From positions 45,318-109,317 of the forward strand of contig JANXVH010000053.1 in NCBI GenBank assembly GCA_025351765.1: a stretch of 64,000 nucleotides of DNA. The letters are read 5' to 3'. A program made the position numbers and the translations under genes. The notes under the pieces were generated by a model, which was given only the letters and a program-made list of their open reading frames with translations, did not search any database and was not told the DNA's origin. Below, one piece after another: positions 20,728 to 30,116 of the stretch. Every line of letters begins with the position of its first letter. Positions within the stretch are counted from its first letter, which is position 1. This stretch comes from Pedobacter sp. Its GTDB lineage: Bacteria > Bacteroidota > Bacteroidia > Sphingobacteriales > Sphingobacteriaceae.

Positions 20728-23187
20728 ATGGATATTCAGTTTATTGGAGAAAACCTCCTTCCGGGTAAAATCGGCCAATTCTTTATTGTTCTTGCATTTG
20801 GAGCATCGCTGCTTTCAACTATTTCATATTATTTTGCTGCCACAAATAAAGATTTTCAAGATCGTTCCTGGACCATTCTGGGTAGGGTTGGTTTTTTGAT
20901 TAACTGGCTGTCTGTTATAGGTATAGGAAGTACCCTGTTTTTTTTAATTCTTAATCATTATAACGAATATTATTACGTCTATAATCACTCTTCAAAAGAG
21001 CTGCCTGTTTATTACATTGTTTCCGCCTTTTGGGAAGGACAAGAAGGAAGTTTTTGGTTATGGGCATTTTGGCAGTCGCTACTTGGTGCAATCCTGATCT
21101 GGAAGGCCAGGTCTTGGGAAAACGGGGTGATGACGATTATCGCATTCTCGCAAGTATTTTTAACCTCCATGCTTTTAGGTGTGCAGCTCTTTGGGCAACG
21201 GATTGGTAGTTCTCCTTTTATTTTATTGAGAGATGCCGTAAACTTGAAAGAAATGGCTCCAATATTTGCAGATCCGGAGAATTTTAAAAATTACCTTAAG
21301 TTTATTACAGATGGCAGAGGATTGAATCCTTTGCTGCAAAATTATTGGATGGTGATACATCCGCCAACTTTATTTCTTGGTTTTGCCAGTATGGTAGTGC
21401 CATTTGCTTATGCCGTATCTGGAATATGGTTAAAGAAATACAAAGAATGGATCAAGCCTGCAATGCCATGGGCACTTTTTGCAGTTATGGTATTGGGTAC
21501 CGGAATTATCATGGGTTCTTTTTGGGCTTACGAGGCGTTGAACTTTGGCGGTTTTTGGGCATGGGATCCTGTAGAGAATGCCTCGCTCATTCCGTGGCTT
21601 ACTTTGATTGCCGGAATACATGTGATGATAGCATTTAAGAATACCGGCCATGCCTATTTTACAGCAATCGTATTGGTTTTTCTAAGCTTTATACTGGTGC
21701 TTTATGCTTCTTTTTTAACTAGGAGTGGTATTTTGGGTGCAACCTCAGTACATGCATTTACGGATTTAGGTATGTTTGGTCACCTGATCTTGTATAATAT
21801 CGTATTCTTAGTCATACCTACTGTTTTGCTAATCACCAGATGGAAAGAACTTCCGATTACACATAAAGATGAGGAAACCTATTCTAGGGAATTTTGGATG
21901 TTTATTGGTTCATTAGTTATAACGATAGCATGTATACAGGTTATTTTTGTTACATCTGTGCCTGTTTTTAATGCCGCTTTTGGAACCAACTTCGCGCCGC
22001 CCATTGATGCTGTAAAATATTATAATCAGTGGCAGGCACCTTTTGCTATTTTGGTGACGATTATTTCGGGTTTTACCCAATTCATGAAATACAAGAGAAC
22101 TGATGCTAGAAAATTCTACAGCAGTCTACTGGCTTCTGTGGTATTTTCGATAGTGATGGCTGCTGGTTTTGTTTATATAACTGGTGTCTATAAAAACCTA
22201 ATATTCATACTATTAACGTTTAGCTGTATATTTGCGGTGATGTCTAATGCCAAGATTCTTGCTTTGGCATTTGGCGGTAAAAAGAAGTTGGTCGGCGCGG
22301 CTGTTGCACACATTGGATTTGCGCTATTACTCTTAGGAGCTTTGGTTGCAGCGGCTACTAACAAGCCGATCTCTCTAAATGCTTCTAACTTTATACCTGT
22401 TAAGGATTTTGAAAAAGCCGATAAGCCAGGTGAGAATATCGTACTTTACAAAAACGAACCGAAGAAAATGGGACGCTACACTGTTACTTACGTAAGCGAT
22501 ACCATTGTAGCCCCAAATACTTATTACAAATTGAACTTTAAAGTATATGATGAAAAATCTGGTGAGTTAAAAGAAAGCTTTGAGTTAAATCCGCGTATAC
22601 AGTCTAACGACAAGATGGGACTAATTGCTTCTCCTGATACAAAGCATTACCTAACGCATGATATTTATACCCACGTAACCAGTGCGCCGGTAGAAAAAGC
22701 TGTGGATCATGAAGGGCATAGCGAAGAGGAGAATTATAAAGCTCCAAGGATTGTAACGCTTAAAGTAGGGGATACTTTGCACGTTAGTAGTGGAATTTTA
22801 ACAGTTAAAGCTTTAAACACTAAACCATCTGCAAAGAACTTGGTATTGGCTGAAGGAGATCTTGCTGTTGGTATGCCTGTTGAGATTAGCGTAAGTGGTA
22901 AGATTTACAAGGCAGAGCCAATATTTCTTGTAAAAGGAAATAATGTATTTGATTTCGCGCGAAATATCGATGACCTTGGTTTACGACTTAGATTTACTAA
23001 AGTGCTTCCTGAGCAGGGCAAGGTAGAACTCCAGGTTTATGAAAAACCCCAGCAGGCTAAAGATTGGGTAGTATTTAAATCAATTGAGTTTCCATACATA
23101 AATCTCTATTGGGCAGGTACTATTGTTATGGTTATTGGCTTCCTGATCTCAATATTCAGGAGACAAAAAGAAATCAAAGCTGTTTAA
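20728..23187 (+). CDS. ccmF: cytochrome c biogenesis protein CcmF/CcsA family
   Basis: EGQEGSFWLWAFWQS, WMVIHPPTLFLGF, GGFWAWDPVENASLIPW motifs; 819 aa, multi-TM. Confidence 0.9.
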   Translation: MDIQFIGENLLPGKIGQFFIVLAFGASLLSTISYYFAATNKDFQDRSWTILGRVGFLINWLSVIGIGSTLFFLILNHYNEYYYVYNHSSKELPVYYIVSAFWEGQEGSFWLWAFWQSLLGAILIWKARSWENGVMTIIAFSQVFLTSMLLGVQLFGQRIGSSPFILLRDAVNLKEMAPIFADPENFKNYLKFITDGRGLNPLLQNYWMVIHPPTLFLGFASMVVPFAYAVSGIWLKKYKEWIKPAMPWALFAVMVLGTGIIMGSFWAYEALNFGGFWAWDPVENASLIPWLTLIAGIHVMIAFKNTGHAYFTAIVLVFLSFILVLYASFLTRSGILGATSVHAFTDLGMFGHLILYNIVFLVIPTVLLITRWKELPITHKDEETYSREFWMFIGSLVITIACIQVIFVTSVPVFNAAFGTNFAPPIDAVKYYNQWQAPFAILVTIISGFTQFMKYKRTDARKFYSSLLASVVFSIVMAAGFVYITGVYKNLIFILLTFSCIFAVMSNAKILALAFGGKKKLVGAAVAHIGFALLLLGALVAAATNKPISLNASNFIPVKDFEKADKPGENIVLYKNEPKKMGRYTVTYVSDTIVAPNTYYKLNFKVYDEKSGELKESFELNPRIQSNDKMGLIASPDTKHYLTHDIYTHVTSAPVEKAVDHEGHSEEENYKAPRIVTLKVGDTLHVSSGILTVKALNTKPSAKNLVLAEGDLAVGMPVEISVSGKIYKAEPIFLVKGNNVFDFARNIDDLGLRLRFTKVLPEQGKVELQVYEKPQQAKDWVVFKSIEFPYINLYWAGTIVMVIGFLISIFRRQKEIKAV

Positions 23188-23948
23188 TGAAAATAGTCTT
23201 TATTGGATCTGGTAATGTAGCTACGCACATGGCTCGTGCTTTTTATGCGCATGGTGAACAAGTGCTGCAAGTATGGAGCCCAAACATTGAAAATTCTTCT
23301 CAATTGGCAAATAATGTTAGGGCTACAGCAATTTCGTCAATAAATACACTAGATCAAACCGCAGACCTTTATATTATTGCGGTGAAAGACTATGCAATAC
23401 CAGAAGTAGCTAATACCTTAATAGGCGTTAATGGGCTGGTGGTACATACATCGGGAACAACGGGTATTGAAGCACTTTCATCACTAAAAAAATATGGAGT
23501 ACTTTATCCTTTGCAAACTTTTTCTAAATCAAAAGATTTAGAATTTAAAACTGTTCCACTTTGCATTGAAGCATTTAATGATACTTCACTAGATCAGTTA
23601 GAGAAAATTGCACGCATGATAAGTGGTACTGTTTACTATATGGATAGTATCAGAAGAAGAACGCTGCATCTCTCGGCGGTATTTGCCTGTAATTTTGTAA
23701 ATCATCTTTATTCAATAGCAAGCCAATTACTTGACTATTCAGAAATTCCGTTTGAAATGCTGCGTCCCCTCATTCTTGAAACTGCATTGAAAGTACAATA
23801 TGAACTTCCGGAAAATGTGCAAACCGGACCCGCTGTCCGTGGAGACAAAACAACAATGGCAGCCCATTTAAAGTTGCTTAACGATAGTCCTGATTTGGCA
23901 GGTATTTACCAAATATTAAGTGACAGCATTAAAAAAACGAATCAATAG
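23187..23948 (+). CDS. Rossmann-like/DUF2520 domain oxidoreductase
   Basis: MKIVFIGSGNVATHMARAF N-terminus; ATG overlaps ccmF stop (TAATG); ORF track start at 23109 is upstream read-through. Confidence 0.8.
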   Translation: MKIVFIGSGNVATHMARAFYAHGEQVLQVWSPNIENSSQLANNVRATAISSINTLDQTADLYIIAVKDYAIPEVANTLIGVNGLVVHTSGTTGIEALSSLKKYGVLYPLQTFSKSKDLEFKTVPLCIEAFNDTSLDQLEKIARMISGTVYYMDSIRRRTLHLSAVFACNFVNHLYSIASQLLDYSEIPFEMLRPLILETALKVQYELPENVQTGPAVRGDKTTMAAHLKLLNDSPDLAGIYQILSDSIKKTNQ

Positions 23949-23989
23949 CTACAATTGCGGTTTTTGGTGCTTATTTTTGCGAGATAATT

Positions 23990-24322
23990 ATGGGTATTTA
24001 TAAATTAAAGATAAATTTTGAAGAACGAGGTAAAGAGTCCATCGAACTGCCTATAGCCGGTGGAGAGGATGTTCTTGACATTTGTTTGGATAATAATATA
24101 GAGCTTCAACATAACTGCGGTGGTGTTTGCGGTTGTAGTACTTGTCACGTTTATGTGATTAAAGGCATGGATAATATTCAGGAAATCTCCGATAAGGAAG
24201 AAGATTTTATAGACCGTGCAGTACGCCCAAGGATCACATCCCGGTTAGGCTGTCAGTGTGTGGTAATTAATGGCGACATTGAGATCACCATTCCTGATCA
24301 ATCTGAATTCTTAGGGCACTAG
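23990..24322 (+). CDS. 2Fe-2S ferredoxin
   Basis: NCGGVCGCSTCHVYV and RLGCQCV Cys motifs. Confidence 0.9.
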   Translation: MGIYKLKINFEERGKESIELPIAGGEDVLDICLDNNIELQHNCGGVCGCSTCHVYVIKGMDNIQEISDKEEDFIDRAVRPRITSRLGCQCVVINGDIEITIPDQSEFLGH

Positions 24323-24345
24323 TTTAAACAAAATAAAAAGAACAC

Positions 24346-24588
24346 ATGCAAGATAAATTTGCTTTACCGATATACTGGAGCGATCATGAAGATATTGCCC
24401 AGGAACTTTATGAGAAGTTTGGTGATGATTTCAATGAGGCTAAAATCTACAGGATCAGGTTTACGGAATTAATTGATTGGGTACTTACATTACCAAATTT
24501 TAAAGGTAAAAGAGAAGAAAGTACAGAAGGACACCTCGAACAAATCCAGTCTGCGTGGGTTTACGAATGGAGAGATAACCAGGATTAA
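24346..24588 (+). CDS. iscX: Fe-S cluster assembly protein IscX
   Basis: IYWSDHEDIAQELYEKFGDDF...IRFTELIDWVLTLPNFKG...LEQIQSAWVYEW matches IscX pattern. Confidence 0.8.
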   Translation: MQDKFALPIYWSDHEDIAQELYEKFGDDFNEAKIYRIRFTELIDWVLTLPNFKGKREESTEGHLEQIQSAWVYEWRDNQD

Positions 24589-24590
24589 TC

Positions 24591-25118
24591 ATGTTTTTGC
24601 AAAAGCTTAAGCACGTCTGTGCCTTAATATTTGATGTAGACGGTGTGCTGACAGACGGGAGTATTCTCACTTCTGATTCTGGAGAGTTTTTACGAACGTT
24701 CAATATCAAGGATGGGTATGCGTTGCAATTAGCGGTAAAAAAAGGCTTTTTGATAGGTGTTATTTCTGGTGGAAAAGGTGCTGCAATGCAAAACCGCTTT
24801 GAAGGTTTAGGAATACAAGAGATTTTTCTAGATGTATCTGATAAAGTTTTAGTATACAATGATCTCCTAATAAAATACAATCTCGTTGCTGATCAAGTCT
24901 TGTATATGGGTGATGATATCCCCGATCTTAGGATCATGAAGCTGGTTGGTATTCCCACATGTCCTGCTGACGCTGTACCAGAAATCAAAGCTATATCGTC
25001 CTATATTTCTCCATATAATGGTGGTAAAACTGCGGTGAGGGACATTGTGGAAAAGGTAATGCGTGTACAGGATAAGTGGTTTGACGAACAGCCTCACGCT
25101 TCCGACTCTGGTAAATAA
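24591..25118 (+). CDS. KdsC-type HAD phosphatase (3-deoxy-D-manno-octulosonate 8-phosphate phosphatase)
   Basis: IFDVDGVLTDG, VISGGKG, YMGDDIPDLRIM motifs. Confidence 0.9.
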   Translation: MFLQKLKHVCALIFDVDGVLTDGSILTSDSGEFLRTFNIKDGYALQLAVKKGFLIGVISGGKGAAMQNRFEGLGIQEIFLDVSDKVLVYNDLLIKYNLVADQVLYMGDDIPDLRIMKLVGIPTCPADAVPEIKAISSYISPYNGGKTAVRDIVEKVMRVQDKWFDEQPHASDSGK

Positions 25119-25230
25119 ACTTCTCATTTGCAACGCCTATGTTACAAACTTAGGATTAAACCTAATGCTGAATTGCTCCTCTAATCATTATAAAATAATT
25201 AACCTTTATAAAGTTTAAAGAACTAAAAGC

Positions 25231-25650
25231 ATGAAAAAATTATTAATTATCTGTGCACTATTATTAAGTGTAGTAACTTTTGCAAATGCACAGGATGGAC
25301 AACAAGGCGGGGTTCGTGTACAAGGCAGAGGAACTCCTGAAGAGAGAGCAAAAAGAAATGTGGCAATGGTTGCCGAGAAATTGAAATTGACTGATGATCA
25401 GAAGAGTAAAGTAACTGCTATTTATCTGGAACAAAATGCGAAGATGAGAAAACTACGTGATTCAGTAGGAGATAATAGAGATGCGATTAGAGCAGTGATG
25501 GTAAAACAAAATGAGAATACCAACTCGAAGATCGAGGCTTTGTTGACAGATGATCAAAAGAAACTCTTCGCAACTTACAAAGAAGAGCGTAAAGAAATGA
25601 TGAAAAAGAGAATGGAAAACGGTGGCGCCCGCCCAGGGGGAACCAAGTAA
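25231..25650 (+). CDS. Spy/CpxP-like periplasmic protein
   Basis: Signal peptide, two LTDDQKxK repeats (KLKLTDDQKSKV; LLTDDQKKLF). Confidence 0.7.
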   Translation: MKKLLIICALLLSVVTFANAQDGQQGGVRVQGRGTPEERAKRNVAMVAEKLKLTDDQKSKVTAIYLEQNAKMRKLRDSVGDNRDAIRAVMVKQNENTNSKIEALLTDDQKKLFATYKEERKEMMKKRMENGGARPGGTK

Positions 25651-25663
25651 TTAAAACTTATTA

Positions 25664-25700
25664 AATAATAAAAGCGACTTATGGTCGCTTTTATTATTTT
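25664..25700 (+). terminator. intrinsic terminator
   Basis: aataataaaagcgac-ttatg-gtcgcttttattatt perfect 15-bp stem ending in T-rich arm. Confidence 0.8.
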
Positions 25701-25706
25701 AGCGCT

Positions 25707-26276
25707 ATGTATCAGCAAACACTTCCCATTATACTCGCTTCTAAATCGCCACGCAGACAGGAATTACTTAAATCCATGAACCTTGATTTCGAGGTGGTAT
25801 TGAAAGAATTAGATGAAAGCTATCCAGTAGGTTTACTTCCTGCTGAAATTGCAGTTCATATCGCAGAAAAAAAAGCTGCTGCTTTTTTGGAATTGAGTTT
25901 TGCTCATATTGTGATTACAGCAGATACCATCGTTGCTTATAAAAATCAGATCTTAGGCAAGCCATCTGATGCTAAACATGCCAAAGAAATATTGGAGACC
26001 TTATCAGGTACTAATCATCAGGTTTATACAGGTGTGAGCATTTCTTACAACGGCAAAACAGCCTCTTTCTTTGACGTTACTGAAGTCTTCTTCAATGAAC
26101 TCACTGCCGAACAAATAGATTACTATATAACAAACTGTAATCCTTTTGATAAGGCAGGAGCATACGGTATTCAAGATTGGATAGGTCTGATAGGTGTAGA
26201 GAAGATCATTGGATCTTACACTAATGTGATGGGGCTCCCAACAGAAAAACTGTATAATGCACTGTTAAGTATTTGA
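25707..26276 (+). CDS. maf: Maf family nucleotide pyrophosphatase
   Basis: IILASKSPRRQELLKSMNLDF, ADTIV, GKPSDAKHAKEIL motifs. Confidence 0.9.
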   Translation: MYQQTLPIILASKSPRRQELLKSMNLDFEVVLKELDESYPVGLLPAEIAVHIAEKKAAAFLELSFAHIVITADTIVAYKNQILGKPSDAKHAKEILETLSGTNHQVYTGVSISYNGKTASFFDVTEVFFNELTAEQIDYYITNCNPFDKAGAYGIQDWIGLIGVEKIIGSYTNVMGLPTEKLYNALLSI

Positions 26277-27179
26277 TTCTTGGAGGGTATAGAGTACGCC
26301 CATTTTTAAATCATAAGTAGAGAGACATAAGCGATTGAAAACGGTCAATTCCAGTACATAATTGGTAATAAGTAAAGCGATAACAATCATATCTACTCTA
26401 AGCTTAATCAAACCATTAAGGTTTTCCCTTTCACTATGGGTGGATTCGATTAATTTCTTGGACAATAGGTGATAAGCGGAGATATCTATCTCTGTGGATT
26501 TGATAAATTTTATGTCGACGTCCGGCTTGATCATTCCGGCAAAAGTTTCAAATGCACCCGCAGAACCCACTAATTGCTGAGGTTTATATAGTTTACATGC
26601 TTCCTGAAGTTCGGATAATTCTGATTCCAGTCTATTATGAATAGCCCGTTGATCTTCCAGACTGACGGGGTCAGATTTAAAATAAGCTTGTTGCAATCTT
26701 GCGGCGCCAATATTGTAGCTTTTTTTCCAGAGTATCTTTTCTCGATCGCAAATGATAAATTCGGTACTCCCACCACCGATATCCATTATCAAGGATTTAT
26801 CTCTTAATATCTCTGTGGCTTTTACACCACTATAAATGTACGCTGCTTCTTCATCACCGCTTATTACGGTGATTTCTATATCCGCATCTTTCAATGCAGC
26901 TTCTACGAAGTCTAAACCATTGTCAGCGCTTCTTATTGCTGAGGTAGCTATAGCTTTGACTAGAGTTGCGCCATAATAGTTGATCTTTTCTTTAAATGAT
27001 TTAAGGGTATCAATACCGCGATCAAAGGCTTCAGGAATAATGATGTTTTCATTGATTCTCCCTTCTCCCAGTTTTACGGGAAGGTTAACTTTGTACAGTA
27101 TCTTCGGGTGATGCCCTTTAACATCAGCAATGATTAAATGAAAAGTATTTGTGCCAAGATCTATTACTGCTACTTTCAT
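26265..27179 (-). CDS. Ppx/GppA phosphatase family protein
   Basis: VIDLGTNTFHLII and MDIGGGSTEFIICD actin-like ATPase motifs. Confidence 0.9.
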   Translation of the reverse strand: MKVAVIDLGTNTFHLIIADVKGHHPKILYKVNLPVKLGEGRINENIIIPEAFDRGIDTLKSFKEKINYYGATLVKAIATSAIRSADNGLDFVEAALKDADIEITVISGDEEAAYIYSGVKATEILRDKSLIMDIGGGSTEFIICDREKILWKKSYNIGAARLQQAYFKSDPVSLEDQRAIHNRLESELSELQEACKLYKPQQLVGSAGAFETFAGMIKPDVDIKFIKSTEIDISAYHLLSKKLIESTHSERENLNGLIKLRVDMIVIALLITNYVLELTVFNRLCLSTYDLKMGVLYTLQESNT

Positions 27180-27233
27180 ATTATAAGGATTAGCAATTCT
27201 TAAAAATAGAATTTAAACTTTAGAAGACATAAA

Positions 27234-27257
27234 AAAAGCCATCTGTTGATGGCTTTT
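27234..27257 (-). terminator. intrinsic terminator downstream of dnaJ
   Basis: aaaagccatc-tgtt-gatggctttt stem; poly-T on the minus strand. Confidence 0.75.
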
Positions 27258-27275
27258 ACTATCACTTAAATATGA

Positions 27276-28451
27276 CTATTCAAAATATTCCTTCATTTTT
27301 TCGAAGAAGCTTTTGTCGTTCTTACCTGGCTGTGGTTTAAAGTTTGGAGAGTCTCTTAATTTCTCTAAGATACTACGCTCTTCAGAACTTAAAGCTTTTG
27401 GGGTCCATATGTTTACATGGATAATCTCGTCCCCTCTTTGGTAAGAGTTCACTTCTGGGATACCCTTCCCTTTTAGGCGAAGCAATTTTCCGCTTTGTGT
27501 ACCCGGCTCAATTTTGATCTTAGCCTTACCATCAATTGTAGGAACTTCAGCACTGTAACCTAAAGCAGCATCTATGATAGATACATGAAGATCGTAAACT
27601 ATGTTGTTTCCTTCACGCTTTAAAGATTCGTGAGGGGTTTCTTCAATCAAAATAATAAGATCTCCTGGAATGCCGCCGTTAGGTGCAGCATTGCCTTTGC
27701 CACTCATACTTAGTTGCATACCGTCACTAACCCCAGCTGGGATATTTATTGTAATAGTTTCTTCACCACGTATTGTTCCGTCACCATGGCAAGAGGTGCA
27801 TTTGGCTGTAATCTGCTGTCCACTTCCATTACAATTAGGGCAGGTAGCACTGGTTTGCATTTGACCGAGAATCGTATTTGTTACCCTTCTTACTGCTCCG
27901 CTTCCTCCGCAAGTACTACAAGTGCTTACAGATGATTTGTCTTTAGCACCTGTACCATCGCAAGTTTTACAATTAATCTGTTTATTTACTTTTATTTTCT
28001 TTTCGCTTCCATTTGCAATTTCCTCCAGAGTAAGTTTTACTTTAATGCGAAGGTTAGAGCCTTTGGCTACGCGCCTGCCTCCACGGGATTGCTGACCGCC
28101 TCCACTAAAGAAGCTGTCGAATGGGCTGCTACCGCCGCCCCCACCGAAAATATCACCAAACTGGCTAAAAATATCTTCCATGTTCATGCCTCCACCACTA
28201 TAGCCGCCACCTCCACCGGAGGCGCTGCCAACGCCTGCATGACCATAGTGGTCATAACGTTGCTTTTTATCGGCATTGCTCAGGATCTCATAAGCTTCTG
28301 CTGCCTCTTTAAAGTTGTCTTCCGCTTGCTTATCCCCTGGATTTTTGTCTGGATGGAACTTAATGGCCATTTTTCTGTAGGCCTTTTTTATCTCTTCGGC
28401 AGATGCGCTTTTGGTTATTCCGAGCACATCATAAAAATCTCTCTTGCTCAT
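27276..28451 (-). CDS. dnaJ: molecular chaperone DnaJ
   Basis: J-domain HPD, G/F-rich region, four CxxCxG zinc motifs. Confidence 0.97.
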   Translation of the reverse strand: MSKRDFYDVLGITKSASAEEIKKAYRKMAIKFHPDKNPGDKQAEDNFKEAAEAYEILSNADKKQRYDHYGHAGVGSASGGGGGYSGGGMNMEDIFSQFGDIFGGGGGSSPFDSFFSGGGQQSRGGRRVAKGSNLRIKVKLTLEEIANGSEKKIKVNKQINCKTCDGTGAKDKSSVSTCSTCGGSGAVRRVTNTILGQMQTSATCPNCNGSGQQITAKCTSCHGDGTIRGEETITINIPAGVSDGMQLSMSGKGNAAPNGGIPGDLIILIEETPHESLKREGNNIVYDLHVSIIDAALGYSAEVPTIDGKAKIKIEPGTQSGKLLRLKGKGIPEVNSYQRGDEIIHVNIWTPKALSSEERSILEKLRDSPNFKPQPGKNDKSFFEKMKEYFE

Positions 28452-28453
28452 AA

Positions 28454-29053
28454 TTAACTACCTACTACAACTTTAGCAAAGCGAATCACCTTATCATTTA
28501 AAGTGTAACCCTTTTCAAGCTCATCTATTACTTTTCCTTTTAAATCCTCATTCGGAGCAGGAATTTTTGTTATTGCTTCATGGTTGTCAGTATCAAAAAC
28601 CGTATTGATACTTTCCATTTCTTTTAAGCCTTTTTGAGCTAATAAATTTTTAAGTTTTGTGTGTACCAAATTAATGCCTTCACGTATCGCATCCACGTCT
28701 GTAGCGCCATCCATGGCCTTATTGGCGCGATCAAAATCATCCAAAACCGATAGTAGAGAAACAATTACATCTTTACCGGCAGTTTGTAAAAGCTCAACCC
28801 GCTCTTTTTGAGTCCGGCGTTTAAAATTGTCAAACTCAGCAAATAGGCGTAAATATTTGTCATTAAGTGCTGCATTGTCTTGCTGTAGTTTTTCTTCGAT
28901 TGATAATTCAGGAAGAACTTCTGCCTCCTGATTATTAGTAGCTTCTGAAGCCGCTTCAGTATTTAGCTGCTCTTCATTAGAATTTGTTTGTTGGTTCACG
29001 TTATCTTCCACAGTCTGATCTTCGTTAATATTTTTTTTCTTCTTGCTAAACAT
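28454..29053 (-). CDS. grpE: nucleotide exchange factor GrpE
   Basis: [28 protein letters not shown]; upstream of dnaJ. Confidence 0.95.
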   Translation of the reverse strand: MFSKKKKNINEDQTVEDNVNQQTNSNEEQLNTEAASEATNNQEAEVLPELSIEEKLQQDNAALNDKYLRLFAEFDNFKRRTQKERVELLQTAGKDVIVSLLSVLDDFDRANKAMDGATDVDAIREGINLVHTKLKNLLAQKGLKEMESINTVFDTDNHEAITKIPAPNEDLKGKVIDELEKGYTLNDKVIRFAKVVVGS

Positions 29054-29181
29054 GCTATAGTAGAATTTTTGGATGTAAACTCAAATGTTTTGCCAATGCT
29101 ATATATCAGTCATGCTGTCAGATTTTTATAAGTTAAACTGACCATTATGACTAAAAAGGAAAATTTTGTCAGCTGTACCGA

Positions 29182-29862
29182 TTAAACGATTTGCGCATCT
29201 TCATGGACTACACCGCCTTCGCACTTGATAATTCTTGAAGGAAATGTTCTGATGATATGATAATCGTGAGTTGCCATTAAAACCGCAGTACCACCAAGGC
29301 TGATTTGTCTTAATAACATAACAATTTCTTCGGAAGTATCGGGATCAAGATTTCCGGTAGGCTCATCAGCAAGAATAATCTCAGGGTTATTTAATAGCGC
29401 ACGCGCAATTACTACACGTTGCTGCTCGCCACCTGATAACTCATGTGGCATTTTTCTGAACTTAGAACGTAAACCTACCTTTTCCAATACATCTTTAATA
29501 CGCTCATCTATCAAAGTTTTGTCTGTCCATCCGGTCGCCTTCAGCACAAACTCAAGGTTCTTTTCAATTGTTCTGTCGGTTAGCAATTGAAAGTCCTGGA
29601 AAACAATGCCCAATTTCCTGCGTAAGTATGGGACATCCTTTATAGCCAAGTTCTTTAAATCAAAACCTGCCACAAGACCATCGCCGTTACCAATATGCAG
29701 ATCTCCGTAGATGATCTTTAGCAAACTGCTCTTTCCTGATCCTGTCTGGCCAATTAAAAAAACAAACTCCCCCTTCTCAATATCCAGATTTACACTTGAT
29801 AATACAAGGTGTTTTTGCTGGAACACATCTACGTTTCTTAAGTTTATAACGGTATTTGCCAT
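29182..29862 (-). CDS. ftsE: cell division ATP-binding protein FtsE-like
   Basis: GQTGSGKSSLLK, LSGGEQQRV, LADEPTGNLDPDT. Confidence 0.85.
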   Translation of the reverse strand: MANTVINLRNVDVFQQKHLVLSSVNLDIEKGEFVFLIGQTGSGKSSLLKIIYGDLHIGNGDGLVAGFDLKNLAIKDVPYLRRKLGIVFQDFQLLTDRTIEKNLEFVLKATGWTDKTLIDERIKDVLEKVGLRSKFRKMPHELSGGEQQRVVIARALLNNPEIILADEPTGNLDPDTSEEIVMLLRQISLGGTAVLMATHDYHIIRTFPSRIIKCEGGVVHEDAQIV

Positions 29863-29864
29863 TG

Positions 29865-30068
29865 TTAAATTTCTATTTTAGCGATTTTTCCAAAAGGTAA
29901 ATCATTTACAAAATCCATTATAAAAGGTAGCTTGTCGCCCAATCCCAATTTTTCAAGAGATTTATCTGGTCGGTCTACCCTAAAGTAAGCAAGCAGCGTA
30001 AATTTATCGTCCCTCAATTGAACATAGTCGGGAATTTTTGCGATGCCTTTTACTTTTATAATATACAT
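29865..30068 (-). CDS. conserved hypothetical small protein
   Basis: 67 aa ORF abutting ftsE, same strand, compact spacing. Confidence 0.55.
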   Translation of the reverse strand: MYIIKVKGIAKIPDYVQLRDDKFTLLAYFRVDRPDKSLEKLGLGDKLPFIMDFVNDLPFGKIAKIEI

Positions 30069-30116
30069 TAGGTCAAAAATAGTATTTCAAATTGAGAATC
30101 TTGAGATTTGATCGTT

